DNA from: Hephaestia caeni
GTDB lineage: Bacteria > Pseudomonadota > Alphaproteobacteria > Sphingomonadales > Sphingomonadaceae
NCBI RefSeq assembly: GCF_003550065.1
Contig: NZ_QXDC01000002.1
Span: forward strand, 725,306-789,305
Length of the DNA: 64,000 nt
Direction of reading: 5' to 3'
How positions within the stretch are numbered: the first letter of the stretch is position 1; each line of letters starts with the position of its first letter. Positions 36,240 through 45,484 of the stretch are shown one piece after another. The position numbers and the translations under genes were made by a program. A model generated the notes under the pieces. It did no database searches, was not told the origin of the DNA, and saw only the letters and a list, made by a program, of their open reading frames with translations.

Positions 36240-39200
36240 ATGCTGCGTTCGCTTGTCGCCACCGCGCTGTCCTATCGTCTGCTCGTCCTGATCCTTGCCG
36301 CCGCCACGGCCGGGCTCGGGGTCTGGGCTTTTGTCAACTTGCCGGTCGATGCCTATCCCAACATCGCGCAGACCCAGGTGAAGCTGATCCTCAAAGCCCC
36401 CGGCATGACGCCGGAGGAGGTCGAGAGCCGCGTCATCACGCCGATCGAGACGGAGATGCTCGGCATTCCCAACCAGGCGATCCTGCGCTCGAGCGCCAAA
36501 TATGCCATCGCCGACATAACCATCGACTTTACCGACGGCACCGACATCTACTGGGCGCGCCAACAGGTCGCCGAACGGCTGGCGGGCGTGACGGGCGATC
36601 TGCCTGCTGCCGTGACCGGCGGTCTCGCGCCGATCTCGACGCCCCTGTCCGACGTCTACATGTTCACGATCGAAGGGCCGCTGTCTCTCCAGCAGAAACG
36701 CGAACTGCTCGACTGGACGATCCGCCCGGCGCTGCGCACAGTGCCCGGCGTCGCGGACGTGAACGCGCTGGGCGGCTATGTTCGTACCTTCGAGGTCCGG
36801 CCTGATCCGGTGGCGCTGGCGAGCGCGAAGCTCTCGATCTCCGATCTGCGCACCGCGATCGAAAGCGGCAATCGCAATGACGGCGCGGGGCGCCTGACCG
36901 ATGGCGAGGAATCGCTGATCGTCCGAGCCGTGGGCGCGATCCGCAGCGTGGAGGATCTGCAAACGCTGGTCATCGCCAGCCGGGACGGCCGCATCGTCCG
37001 CCTGGGCGACGTCGCCACAGTCGGCACCGGCAGCCTCACCCGCTATGGGGCGGTGACGCGCGGCGGCAAGGCCGAGGCGGTGGAGGGCCTGGTGATCGCG
37101 CTGCGCGGCGCGGATGCGCGGGCGGTGGTCGATGGCGTGCGGACGCGGCTTGCCGGGCTTCAGCACAGCTTGCCCGCAGGCACGCAGATCCATGTCTTCT
37201 ACGATCGCTCCGATCTGATCGGGCGCGCGGTCGGCACGGTCGAGGAGGCGCTGCTGGAAGCGACCGTGCTGGTCGTCGTGCTGCTGATCCTGTTCCTCGG
37301 CGACTGGCGTGCGGCCACGATCGTCGCGGCGACCCTGCCGATGGCCGCGCTCATCACCTTCCTGTTCATGCGCGGCATGGGGCTGTCCGCGAACCTCATG
37401 AGCCTCGGCGGGCTCGCCATCGCGATCGGGATGCTGGTCGACGGCGCGGTGGTGGTGGTCGAGAATGTCGTCGAGCGCCTGAGCCATGCCCAGGGCGAGG
37501 ACACGCCCCGACTCAACCACGTATTCCGCGCAACCAGCGAGGTGATCGTGCCGGTGTCGGCGGGCATCGTCATCATCGCGCTCGTGTTCCTGCCCCTGCT
37601 TTCGCTGCAGGGGCTGGAGGGCAAGCTGTTCGCGCCCGTCGCGCTCACCATCGTCTTCGCGCTCGCGGGCTCCCTGCTGCTCGCCCTGACGCTGGTGCCG
37701 GTCCTTGCCTCCTTCAGCCTCAGGAGCGGCCATCATGGTGAGCCATGGATCATGCGGCAGATCGGCCCACGCTACCAGGCGCTGCTCGACGCGGCGTTCG
37801 CGCACAAGAAGCTGGTCTATGGTCTCTCCGCCACCGGGCTGGTGCTGGCGGGCCTCGCTTATGGCGCGGCCGGGAAGACCTTCATGCCGACGATGGACGA
37901 AGGCTCGGTGATCGTGCAGCTTACCAAGCTGCCCTCGATCAGCCTGGACCAATCGGTGGCCGGCGACATGGCGGTGCAGCGCGCGCTCCGCACCGTGCCG
38001 GAGGTGGAGGACGTGATCGCCCGCGTCGGCTCCGACGAGATCGGTCTCGATCCGATGGGACCGAACGAGACCGACAGCTTCGTCCAGTTGAAGCCGCGCT
38101 CGCAATGGCGCGGGGACAAGGATTTCGTCGTCGGGGAAATGCGCAAGGCGCTGGACGGCCTGCCCGGTATCCAATCGAGTTTCACCCAGCCGATCGAGAT
38201 GCGCGTCTCGGAGATGCTCACCGGCGCGCGCGGCGATCTAGCGGTCAAGATTTTCGGGCCTGACACCGCAACGCTCGCCGAGCTCGCGGGTCGGATCCAG
38301 CATATCCTGTCCGGCATCCACGGCTCATCGGAGGTCCTGACGGTCGCCAACGACAATGTGGACTATCTCCAACTCGACATCGACCGCGCGGCAGCGGGGC
38401 GGTTCGGGATGCCGGTCGACCAGCTCCAGGACGCGCTGCGCGGACAGGTCGAGGGCGTGCGGTCCGGGGTCGTGGCCGAAGGTCAGAAACGCATTCCGAT
38501 CGTCATTCGCGGTGACGACGGCATCCGGAGCGATCCGGCCCGTTTCGCCGACCTGCAATTGCGCACGCCCGATGGCACGCTGGCGCGTGTCAGCGACATG
38601 GCGCGGGTGGAGCGCACGCAGGGACCGGTGAAGCTCGATCACGAGAACGGCTCGCGCTTCGCGCTGGTGCAGGCCTTCGTCTCCGGCCGCGATCTGGTCG
38701 GCTATGTCGATGAGGCGAAGGCGCAGGTCACCGCCAAGGTACGGCTACCGGCAGGCTACAGCATCGTCTGGGGCGGTCAGTTCGAGAACCAGCAGCGCGC
38801 ATCGGCCCGGCTGATGATGGTGGTGCCCGTAGCGCTGGTGTTGATCTTCCTCGTCCTGCTGGCGGCGCTGCGCTCATTGCGCGCCGCGCTGCTGATCCTC
38901 TCCAACATCCCCTTCGCGATGGTCGGCGGGCTGATCTCGCTGTGGCTGTCGGGCGAGTATCTCTCGGTCCCGGCGTCGGTGGGGTTCATCGCCCTGCTCG
39001 GCATCGCCGTGCTCAATGGGTTGGTGCTGGTGGCCTATTTCCGCCAGTTGCGCGCCGACGGGGTGGGTATGGCCGAGACCGTGCGCCTGGGCGCGCAGCG
39101 TCGGCTGCGACCGGTGCTGATGACTGCCGGCATCACGGCCTTCGGCCTCGTCCCCCTGCTGTTCGCCAGCGGGCCGGGGTCCGAGATCCAGCGGCCGCTC

Positions 39201-39311
39201 GCGATCGTGGTGATCGGCGGCCTCATTACCTCCACTTTGCTGACGCTGGTCCTGCTGCCGATCCTGTTCGAGCGCTTCGGGGAAAGCGCCGGGGAGGCCG
39301 CTAATGCCTGA
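36240..39311 (+). CDS. CusA/CzcA-family heavy-metal RND pump
   Basis: A 1023-residue RND protein with 12 expected membrane segments and two large periplasmic loops. It has NLPVDAYPNIAQTQVKL near the N-terminus and an RND family block around VESRVITPIETEMLGIPN. The proton-relay segment in TM4 reads AIAIGMLVDGAVVVVENVVE. That Asp...Glu pattern is the HME class. It differs from the CusA (Cu/Ag) form GAMVDAAIVMIENAHK and lacks the DFG of CzcA, so the substrate is not fixed by sequence. Its 3' end overlaps the DUF3240 gene by eight bases. Confidence 0.9.
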   Translation: MLRSLVATALSYRLLVLILAAATAGLGVWAFVNLPVDAYPNIAQTQVKLILKAPGMTPEEVESRVITPIETEMLGIPNQAILRSSAKYAIADITIDFTDGTDIYWARQQVAERLAGVTGDLPAAVTGGLAPISTPLSDVYMFTIEGPLSLQQKRELLDWTIRPALRTVPGVADVNALGGYVRTFEVRPDPVALASAKLSISDLRTAIESGNRNDGAGRLTDGEESLIVRAVGAIRSVEDLQTLVIASRDGRIVRLGDVATVGTGSLTRYGAVTRGGKAEAVEGLVIALRGADARAVVDGVRTRLAGLQHSLPAGTQIHVFYDRSDLIGRAVGTVEEALLEATVLVVVLLILFLGDWRAATIVAATLPMAALITFLFMRGMGLSANLMSLGGLAIAIGMLVDGAVVVVENVVERLSHAQGEDTPRLNHVFRATSEVIVPVSAGIVIIALVFLPLLSLQGLEGKLFAPVALTIVFALAGSLLLALTLVPVLASFSLRSGHHGEPWIMRQIGPRYQALLDAAFAHKKLVYGLSATGLVLAGLAYGAAGKTFMPTMDEGSVIVQLTKLPSISLDQSVAGDMAVQRALRTVPEVEDVIARVGSDEIGLDPMGPNETDSFVQLKPRSQWRGDKDFVVGEMRKALDGLPGIQSSFTQPIEMRVSEMLTGARGDLAVKIFGPDTATLAELAGRIQHILSGIHGSSEVLTVANDNVDYLQLDIDRAAAGRFGMPVDQLQDALRGQVEGVRSGVVAEGQKRIPIVIRGDDGIRSDPARFADLQLRTPDGTLARVSDMARVERTQGPVKLDHENGSRFALVQAFVSGRDLVGYVDEAKAQVTAKVRLPAGYSIVWGGQFENQQRASARLMMVVPVALVLIFLVLLAALRSLRAALLILSNIPFAMVGGLISLWLSGEYLSVPASVGFIALLGIAVLNGLVLVAYFRQLRADGVGMAETVRLGAQRRLRPVLMTAGITAFGLVPLLFASGPGSEIQRPLAIVVIGGLITSTLLTLVLLPILFERFGESAGEAANA

Positions 39312-39603
39312 CCTGCTGTTCACCCTCCATTGCGCCACCCGCGATACCGAGCTTCTCGTGGACGCGATCCGCGCCGTCTCCCCCACGCCAATCCATGTCC
39401 GCGGGGAAGCTGTGCGAGGTCGCGATTTTGGCGATGCGGGAACCGCCGAGCGCGTGTCGGGCGAATTGAAGCGTTCGACGCTCGAACTGATCGTGAGCGC
39501 GGACGCGGTGCCCGACCTGCTCCGCACCGTAAAAGACGCGCGGCGCGATCTGCCGGTCCGGTGGCGCACGACGCCCCTGCTCGATCATGGAAGGATCGCC
39601 TGA
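39304..39603 (+). CDS. DUF3240-family protein in RND operon
   Basis: A 99-residue soluble protein with a ferredoxin-like, PII-like pattern: MPDLLFTLHCATRDTELLVD, then ERVSGELKRSTLELIVSADA and a closing LPVRWRTTPLLDHGRI. DUF3240 genes are recurrently found between CusA/CzcA pumps and their outer-membrane factors. The start overlaps the pump stop and its own stop overlaps the next start (TGATG), so it is coupled to both. A regulatory or metal-sensing role on the pump is inferred from that conserved position; no direct evidence is in the sequence. Confidence 0.75.
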   Translation: MPDLLFTLHCATRDTELLVDAIRAVSPTPIHVRGEAVRGRDFGDAGTAERVSGELKRSTLELIVSADAVPDLLRTVKDARRDLPVRWRTTPLLDHGRIA

Positions 39604-40841
39604 TGCGGATCGTACTCGCCGCTCTCGGCCTTCTGACGGCCGCGCCTGCCCTGGCCCAGCATACCGATCTGCCGCCTGCCGACAAGGTCAACGAAGCGCT
39701 CGACAATCACCCCAGCGTCGCCGCCGCAATTGCGCGCGTCGAAGCCGCACGGGCACGCGGCGATATGCTGCGCAAAGGCCCCCACGAAGTGACGGTGAGC
39801 GGCAGCTACATTCGCCGAACCGTCGATCGCGAAGGCGGGTTCGACGAATTCGATACGACAATCAGCCGCCCATTCCGCCTGCCGGGCAAGGCCGCGCTCG
39901 ACCGCGAAGCCGGTGCGCTCGGCATTGAGGTCGCGGAAAACCAGATGGAGGATGTCCGCCATCAAACCGCGCTGCTGCTGGCCGGCTATTGGCACGACTG
40001 GCTCACTGCGGGAAGCCATTATCGCAACGATCTCGACAGCGTCCGCGGGCTGGAGGAGGCAATCGCCGCCATAAAGCGGCGGGTCACGCTGCGAGACGCC
40101 GCCCAACTCGACCTCGACCAGGCGCAGGCGGCGCTGGCTCAGGCGCGCGCGCAGGCCGCATCGTCACTCTCGCTGCGCGAACAGGCGCGCGTGACCTTCG
40201 CAGCGTCCTTTCCGGAAATCCCGCTCCCCTCCGAACCACCAGAACTGGCCGACCCCATGCTGCCCGCCCAGGGGCTGGAAGCGATGCGCGACCTGGTAAT
40301 CGAGCGCAGTCACGAGATCCGCGCCGCCGACAAGGAAGCGCAGCGTCTGAACGTGACTTCGCGTCGGGTGCGAGCGGATCGCATCGCAGACCCGAGCTTC
40401 GGCGTCCGCCTGTTCAGCGAGCGCGGCGGCGCGGAAGCCGGCGCGGGCGTGGTGGCTTTAATCCCGCTCGGCGGTGGCTATCGCAGAGCCGCAGCCGATC
40501 AGGCGTCAGCCGAGGCCAATGCCGCGCGCATGGAACTCGCGGCCGTGCAGCGCAGCATCGAGGCGACCGCCAATGCCGACCTTTCCAACGCGCACACCCG
40601 GCTCGATGCCTGGCGCAATGCCGACGCTTCGGCGCGCAGCGCCGGCGACGCCGCCGAAAGGACGGTGCGCGGTTACCAACTCGGGCAGATCGACCTCTCC
40701 GATATGCTCTATGCCCGCCGGCAGGCCAATGACGCGCGCCGAATGGAAATCGAGGCGCGCTCCGAAGCCGATCGTGCTCTGCTCAAGATCCAGATCGATT
40801 CCCACAGCATCTGGGCACCAGATGAAGCGGGGCACGACTAG
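39603..40841 (+). CDS. TolC/CusC-like outer-membrane factor
   Basis: A 412-residue exported protein with signal peptide (MRIVLAALGLLTAAPALAQ). It has two long helical outer_membrane_efflux repeats, with LDNHPSVAAAIARVEAARAR in the first and LIPLGGGYRRAAADQASAEA in the second. It lacks a lipobox. Family: CzcC-like ducts serving heavy-metal RND pumps. The TGATG overlap with the DUF3240 gene places it last in the four-gene RND operon. The next gene, on the same strand, begins 61 bases later. Confidence 0.85.
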   Translation: MRIVLAALGLLTAAPALAQHTDLPPADKVNEALDNHPSVAAAIARVEAARARGDMLRKGPHEVTVSGSYIRRTVDREGGFDEFDTTISRPFRLPGKAALDREAGALGIEVAENQMEDVRHQTALLLAGYWHDWLTAGSHYRNDLDSVRGLEEAIAAIKRRVTLRDAAQLDLDQAQAALAQARAQAASSLSLREQARVTFAASFPEIPLPSEPPELADPMLPAQGLEAMRDLVIERSHEIRAADKEAQRLNVTSRRVRADRIADPSFGVRLFSERGGAEAGAGVVALIPLGGGYRRAAADQASAEANAARMELAAVQRSIEATANADLSNAHTRLDAWRNADASARSAGDAAERTVRGYQLGQIDLSDMLYARRQANDARRMEIEARSEADRALLKIQIDSHSIWAPDEAGHD

Positions 40842-40901
40842 CTAACATACGGCAAGCAAACATTCTCGACATGAAACGAGCCTGCACTTAGAGGATGCTG
40901 C

Positions 40902-41300
40902 GTGACCGAAGCTCGCAAATTCCTTGTCCGGCACCATTGGCTGTGCGCGCTCCTGCTAGGCGCTGCGCTGCTCGTGAAGGCGTTGGTGCCGGCGGGTTTC
41001 ATGCCGGTCGTCTCGAATGGCGTGATCCTGGTCCAGCTGTGCTCGGGGCAAGGGCCTCAGAAGATCGCAATCAAGTTGCCGAGCAAAGGCGGCGAGCAGG
41101 ACCATGACGAGCACAAGAAGGCGGAAGCGCCTTGCGCCTTTACCGGCCTGTCCTCGCCATCGCTCGCGGCCGTCGATGCGCTGCTCCTAGCCGTCGCCCT
41201 CGCCTTCATCCTCGCAACGGTTTTTCGGCGTCCAAACCGCCTAGTCCTCCGGCGCGGCACCTATCTGCGCCCGCCGGCGATCGGTCCTCCCACCACCTGA
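40902..41300 (+). CDS. DUF2946-family small membrane protein
   Basis: A 132-residue protein starting at GTG. A first hydrophobic segment (HHWLCALLLGAALLVKALVP) leads into AGFMPV, the recurring DUF2946 opening (PxGFMP). A central His/Asp/Glu/Lys-rich stretch (EQDHDEHKKAEAPCAFTGLS) with one Cys looks able to bind metal, and a second hydrophobic segment plus Arg-rich tail follows. DUF2946 genes commonly precede TonB-dependent metal receptors, as here. It likely belongs to the receptor transcript. Confidence 0.75.
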   Translation: MTEARKFLVRHHWLCALLLGAALLVKALVPAGFMPVVSNGVILVQLCSGQGPQKIAIKLPSKGGEQDHDEHKKAEAPCAFTGLSSPSLAAVDALLLAVALAFILATVFRRPNRLVLRRGTYLRPPAIGPPTT

Positions 41301-41367
41301 TTCCTTCGACATTCCCCGTTGATGGGCGCCCCTCGCCGGGGCGCCGCATGTGAATCAGGATTCCGAC

Positions 41368-43602
41368 ATGACGATTATGCTTGATTCCGCGCATTGCGCG
41401 GCAACCACCATGCCTGCCTTCGCTCGCTCCACCAGCAAGCAACCAACTTTCAAGGTTCGCCTCGCCGGGAGCTTCGCTTTTCCCGCACTCGTCGCTGTGC
41501 TGGCGGGCGCCCCCATCTCGCGAGCCTTCGCCCAGGACGGGACGCCGCTGCCAGAGGTCGACGTTAGCTCGGCGAGCGAGGCGGGGTCGACGGTTTCGGG
41601 TGAGCGGCTTTCCCCCTCGCGCCTGCGCGACCTTCAGGTCGGCTCGAGCGATACCGCAGCGATCCTGCAAAGCGTACCCGGCGTCAGCGGCTATGGGGCC
41701 GGGGGCTTCTCGACCTTGCCGGTGATCCGGGGCCTTGAAGCGCAGCGCTTGACCGTGCTGGTCGACGGCGTGGCGATTGCCTCGGCCTGTCCGAACGATA
41801 TGAATCCGCCCCTGTCCTACACCGATCCGCAAACCGTGAGCGCGATCGACGTCATTACCGGCGTTTCGCCAGTCAGCTATGGCGGCGACAGCATCGGCGG
41901 GATCATTCGCGTCGAGAGCGCTCCGCCCCGCTTTGCTAAGCAAGGGGAAACGCTGCTGACCGGCGAAACCTCGGCCTTCTATCGCAGCAATGGCGACGGG
42001 TTCGGCGGCGCCCTGTCAGTGACGGCCGCGAGCGACAAGGTCAGCCTGACTTACAATGGCTCCTACACTCAAGCCGACAATTTCAAGGGCGGCGGCTCGC
42101 TGGGCGTCGTGCGATCCAGCGAATATGCCAAGACCGACCACAGCCTCAATCTCGCAGCGCAAGTCAGCAACGGCCTGATCGAGCTGAAAGGCGGCTATCA
42201 TTTCGCGCCCTATGAGGGTTTCCCGAACCAATATATGGACATGACGTCCAACAAGTCGTGGTTCCTGAACGGCCATTATGCCGGCGTCTTCGATTGGGGC
42301 AATCTCGATGTGCGGGCGAGCTGGCGCGACACCGACCACGTCATGAACTTCCTCGCCGACAAGGGCGGGACCGCGACCGGCGGGATGCCGATGAACACGG
42401 AGGTCCACAGCGCGAGCTATACCGTCCAGGCGGATATATTGCTCGGCGGCGGCACGCTGCGCCTGGGCAGCGAATTCCAGCATCAATGGCTCAACGACTA
42501 TTGGCCGCCCGTTGTGGGCAATATGATGATGGGGCCGAATGCGTTCATCAACGTCAACGGGGCCAAGCGCGATCGGCTCGGCACCTTCCTCGAGTGGGAA
42601 ACGCGCTGGGATAGCGGTTTCTCCCTCATCGCCGGCATCCGTAACGATCAGGTCTGGATGAACACCGGCAAGGTCGCGCCCTATGGCACCGGCATGATGC
42701 AGATGGCCGATGTCATGGCGGCAGCGGCGTTCAACAAGGCCGACCGCAAGCGCCACGACAGCAATTGGAGCGGCAGCCTGCTGGTCCGCTACGCGCTTTC
42801 GGACGGGGCGGATATCGAGATCGGCTATGCCCGCAAGGTTCGCTCGCCCAATATCTACGAGCGCTATAGCTGGGGCCGGGGCAGCATGGCGAGCCGCATG
42901 ATCGGGTGGTTCGGCGACGGGAACGGCTATGTCGGCAACCTCGACCTTCGCCCCGAAAAGGCCGATACGCTGAGCGCCGCCCTGGCCATTTCCGGAGGCG
43001 GCAAGGATGGCTGGTCGTTCAAGATCGCGCCCTATTACACCCATGTCGACGAATATATCGACGCCTTTAAGCTGGCGGACTTCACCGACATGATGGGCAG
43101 TCCGACCGGGTTCGTTCAATTGCAGTTCGCCAACCAGAAGGCAGAGATCTACGGCATCGACATATCGGGCGCCGTGCCGCTATGGTCATCGTCGTCGGCC
43201 GGCACCGCGCGTCTGACCGCGCGCGCGAGCTGGCTGCACGGCCAGAATCTGACCGACCACGCACCGCTCTATCACCAGATGCCGTTCAATGCGGCGCTGA
43301 GCCTCGAGCATCGGATCGGCGGCCTCGAAACCCGGATTGACCTCGACATCGTGACGGAAAAGGATCGCGCCGATCCGACCCGCAACGAACCGCGGACGGG
43401 CAGCTACGCGCTGCTCAATGTCCAGCTCGCCTATCGCATCGACAAGGTTCGCCTGACGCTCGGCGCCGACAATCTGTTCGACAAGGCCTATTATGCTCCG
43501 CTTAGCGGCATGTCGCTCGGCGATCTGAAGGCGACCGGCGTGCGCCGCCCGGTTCCGGGCCGGGGGCGATCGGTCAACGCCGGGATCACGATTGCGTTTT
43601 GA
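41368..43602 (+). CDS. TonB-dependent receptor, copper/metal type (OprC-like)
   Basis: A 744-residue outer-membrane receptor. After a long signal segment (FPALVAVLAGAPISRAFAQD) comes a plug domain (SDTAAILQSVPGVSGYGAGG, then LPVIRGLEAQRLTVLVDGV) and a 22-strand-type barrel ending in GRGRSVNAGITIAF. It carries several methionine clusters in predicted loops: YMDMTS, GGMPMNTE, GNMMMGPN, GTGMMQMADVM, TDMMGS. Met-rich loops are the copper-binding feature of OprC-type receptors. ATG 41368 is chosen; a GTG at 41350 is possible. Neighbours DUF2946, TonB and the RND pump support metal traffic. Confidence 0.85.
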   Translation: MTIMLDSAHCAATTMPAFARSTSKQPTFKVRLAGSFAFPALVAVLAGAPISRAFAQDGTPLPEVDVSSASEAGSTVSGERLSPSRLRDLQVGSSDTAAILQSVPGVSGYGAGGFSTLPVIRGLEAQRLTVLVDGVAIASACPNDMNPPLSYTDPQTVSAIDVITGVSPVSYGGDSIGGIIRVESAPPRFAKQGETLLTGETSAFYRSNGDGFGGALSVTAASDKVSLTYNGSYTQADNFKGGGSLGVVRSSEYAKTDHSLNLAAQVSNGLIELKGGYHFAPYEGFPNQYMDMTSNKSWFLNGHYAGVFDWGNLDVRASWRDTDHVMNFLADKGGTATGGMPMNTEVHSASYTVQADILLGGGTLRLGSEFQHQWLNDYWPPVVGNMMMGPNAFINVNGAKRDRLGTFLEWETRWDSGFSLIAGIRNDQVWMNTGKVAPYGTGMMQMADVMAAAAFNKADRKRHDSNWSGSLLVRYALSDGADIEIGYARKVRSPNIYERYSWGRGSMASRMIGWFGDGNGYVGNLDLRPEKADTLSAALAISGGGKDGWSFKIAPYYTHVDEYIDAFKLADFTDMMGSPTGFVQLQFANQKAEIYGIDISGAVPLWSSSSAGTARLTARASWLHGQNLTDHAPLYHQMPFNAALSLEHRIGGLETRIDLDIVTEKDRADPTRNEPRTGSYALLNVQLAYRIDKVRLTLGADNLFDKAYYAPLSGMSLGDLKATGVRRPVPGRGRSVNAGITIAF

Positions 43603-43608
43603 GCGCCC

Positions 43609-44325
43609 ATGCTCCCGAACTCGCACGACATGAACGAGGAGCCGAGGGCAGGCTATGGCCAGCCCTCGGCCTGGTCGCAGCGCCTGGGCGCGGGCCTTGC
43701 CGCCGCGTCATGCTGCCTGCTGGTGCTAGTGGCGCTCAATGCCAATCTATCGGGACGGCTGCGAATGACGCAGCCTGTGCAGGTGAGCCGCTTCCGGTTG
43801 TTTACCCCGTCGCCACCGTCACCACCGCCTTCAACGTTGTCGCGATCGCGGACAGACGAGGCCCGCCTATCGCCGGAGCGGCGCCCTGCGCACCCGCCCG
43901 AGCTGGCTACGACGGGAGAAAGAGGCGGACCAGCTTCGTCGCCTATACCCGCTGCTCCAGCAATCGCCTCTCCGTTCGCTGTCGCGCCGGTAAGCAGACC
44001 GCCCGCGCCGGAACCCGAGGTCGCGCCGCCGCAAGCCCAGGATGATAAGAAACAGTCCGCGCTTGCGGCCTATCAGCGCCAGCTCTGGGCGCGAATAGCC
44101 GCGCGCAAGCCCGCGGGGATCCACCTCGACGGGGTCGCAACGGTCCGCTTCATCGTCGGGGCTGACGGCGCGCTGATTGCCGTCGAGCTGGCCGGCAGCA
44201 GCGGGAATGCCGCGCTCGATCGCCTGGCGCTCCGCACGGTGCGCAATGCTGCTCCTTTTCCAACACCGCCTATGGGCGTGGAAAGCGAGCAGTTGGTCTT
44301 TACGATACCATTCAGCTTTCATTGA
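43609..44325 (+). CDS. TonB-family energy transducer
   Basis: A 238-residue protein. One N-terminal membrane segment (about 27-45: GLAAASCCLLVLVALNAN), a Pro/Ser-rich spacer (about 65-150) crossing the periplasm, and a TonB C-terminal domain (about 150-238) with IHLDGVATVRFIVGADGALI, then LDRLALRTVRNAAPFPTPP. It begins six bases after the receptor stop. A dedicated TonB for the metal receptor is likely. The matching ExbB/ExbD must come from elsewhere. The 3' end overlaps a minus-strand gene by seven bases. Confidence 0.85.
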   Translation: MLPNSHDMNEEPRAGYGQPSAWSQRLGAGLAAASCCLLVLVALNANLSGRLRMTQPVQVSRFRLFTPSPPSPPPSTLSRSRTDEARLSPERRPAHPPELATTGERGGPASSPIPAAPAIASPFAVAPVSRPPAPEPEVAPPQAQDDKKQSALAAYQRQLWARIAARKPAGIHLDGVATVRFIVGADGALIAVELAGSSGNAALDRLALRTVRNAAPFPTPPMGVESEQLVFTIPFSFH

Positions 44326-44570
44326 GGCCGCATGGCGGACGAGGATGGCTCGATCGTCAATAGGGCGACGCGCACACGTTCCAGAAACAAAACACGGTGA
44401 TCGTCGCGAGCCTTGATGGCAGCCTGCGCCTCATCGACAAGAGCCTGTCCGGCACGTTGCCCATGCGTCTCGATCAGTGCGAGCGCCGCCGCTATTTCCT
44501 CGGAATTGGCAGCGTCACCATCGGATGAACCTTTCCCCGGAAGCCGAAGCGATAGCTTCTTGCGCGCCAT
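44319..44570 (-). CDS. Small hypothetical protein
   Basis: An 83-residue protein not recognised. The basic start (MARKKLSLRLPGKG) is followed by an Ala/Glu-rich helical middle (SEEIAAALALIETHGQRAGQ) and a basic segment. Composition is protein-like and a weak AAAGGGTG ribosome site precedes the ATG. It lies downstream of the methyltransferase gene on the same strand and could be the last gene of that operon. It overlaps the tonB end tail-to-tail. Confidence 0.45.
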   Translation of the reverse strand: MARKKLSLRLPGKGSSDGDAANSEEIAAALALIETHGQRAGQALVDEAQAAIKARDDHRVLFLERVRVALLTIEPSSSAMRPQ

Positions 44571-44595
44571 ATTATCACCCTTTTCTTGAATGCTC

Positions 44596-45456
44596 TCAGG
44601 CCCGTGCGCTCACCAGCCAGGCCTTCGCCCCCATATGAACGCCATTCTCATCGCAATGGCGCTCGAACAGCTCGACAAGATGCTGGTGAATGGCCTTGCG
44701 TACCTCTGCCCCGTTCTGTCGAACAAGATCGCCGATCTGCATCCCCTCAAGCACGAAGCGAGCGGCGCTCTCGGGATCACTGCCGGGGCCGCCCACGCGC
44801 TGCTCACCTGTCCAGGCATCGAATCTGACCTCGCAGAAACCCGCGCTTTGGAGAAGGTCGATCACATAGTCCTGCTCGCCGAGCGCGAATGGTCCCGGCG
44901 CGCGCGACTGCGGCGTCGGCAGGTCCATATGCTCCTTGATGATGCCCATGACACTAAGCTGCCACGGATTGTCAGCGATGGACGCCCAGACAGCGATGTC
45001 GAGCCGCCCGCCATCGCGCAACATCCGGCGCAGATTGGCGAAAGCGGGATAAGGCTCAGCGAAGAACATCGAACCGAAGCGCGAGAACAGCCGATCGAAC
45101 GGCGCTTCCTCCAGCATCGTCGTCGCGGCATCGCCCTGCTCGAAGCGGATATTGGCAAGGCCCGCGCGCTGTGCCCGTTCCCTGGCCATCCCCACCAGAT
45201 CGGGTGAGATGTCGAGGCCGAGCGCAAATCCGGTGTTGCCGACGGCCGTGGCGATCTGCCGCGTGGTCCAGCCACCGCCGCATCCGACATCGACCACCGT
45301 TTCGCCGGCGTTGTATGCGGCCTGGGCAAGCAACGCCCTGCCGATCGGCTCGATCATGCTTTCGAAGCGGTCGAGCTGGGCGAGCCAACGCATGCCCGCC
45401 TGGCCGGCCCAATCGTGCGCGGCCAAACCTTCCCTGTTCTCGCCAGCATCGTTCAT
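44596..45456 (-). CDS. Class I SAM-dependent methyltransferase
   Basis: A 286-residue cytoplasmic enzyme with a Rossmann-type methyltransferase domain. Motif I is VVDVGCGGGWTT, with LGLDISPDLVGMARERAQ (motif II), RFEQGDAAT and RMLRDGGRLDIAVW following. It resembles UbiE/Methyltransf_11-type small-molecule methyltransferases; the substrate is not evident. GGGAG precedes the ATG by seven bases. It follows the TauE/SafE gene by 28 bases in the same direction, so it probably belongs to the sulfur-module operon. Confidence 0.8.
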   Translation of the reverse strand: MNDAGENREGLAAHDWAGQAGMRWLAQLDRFESMIEPIGRALLAQAAYNAGETVVDVGCGGGWTTRQIATAVGNTGFALGLDISPDLVGMARERAQRAGLANIRFEQGDAATTMLEEAPFDRLFSRFGSMFFAEPYPAFANLRRMLRDGGRLDIAVWASIADNPWQLSVMGIIKEHMDLPTPQSRAPGPFALGEQDYVIDLLQSAGFCEVRFDAWTGEQRVGGPGSDPESAARFVLEGMQIGDLVRQNGAEVRKAIHQHLVELFERHCDENGVHMGAKAWLVSARA

Positions 45457-45484
45457 CGATGTACTCCCATCGTCGTTTCAAGAA

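Noticed and set aside
35868..38174. 768-codon minus-strand frame opposite the RND genes
   Set aside because: Composition of a complement-strand shadow (His, Arg, Asp, Gln rich); the plus strand encodes clear adaptor and RND proteins.
36240..39311. Assignment of the RND pump as the copper/silver pump CusA
   Set aside because: The TM4 motif is GMLVDGAVVVVEN, not the CusA form GAMVDAAIVMIENAHK, so a Cu/Ag call is not supported.
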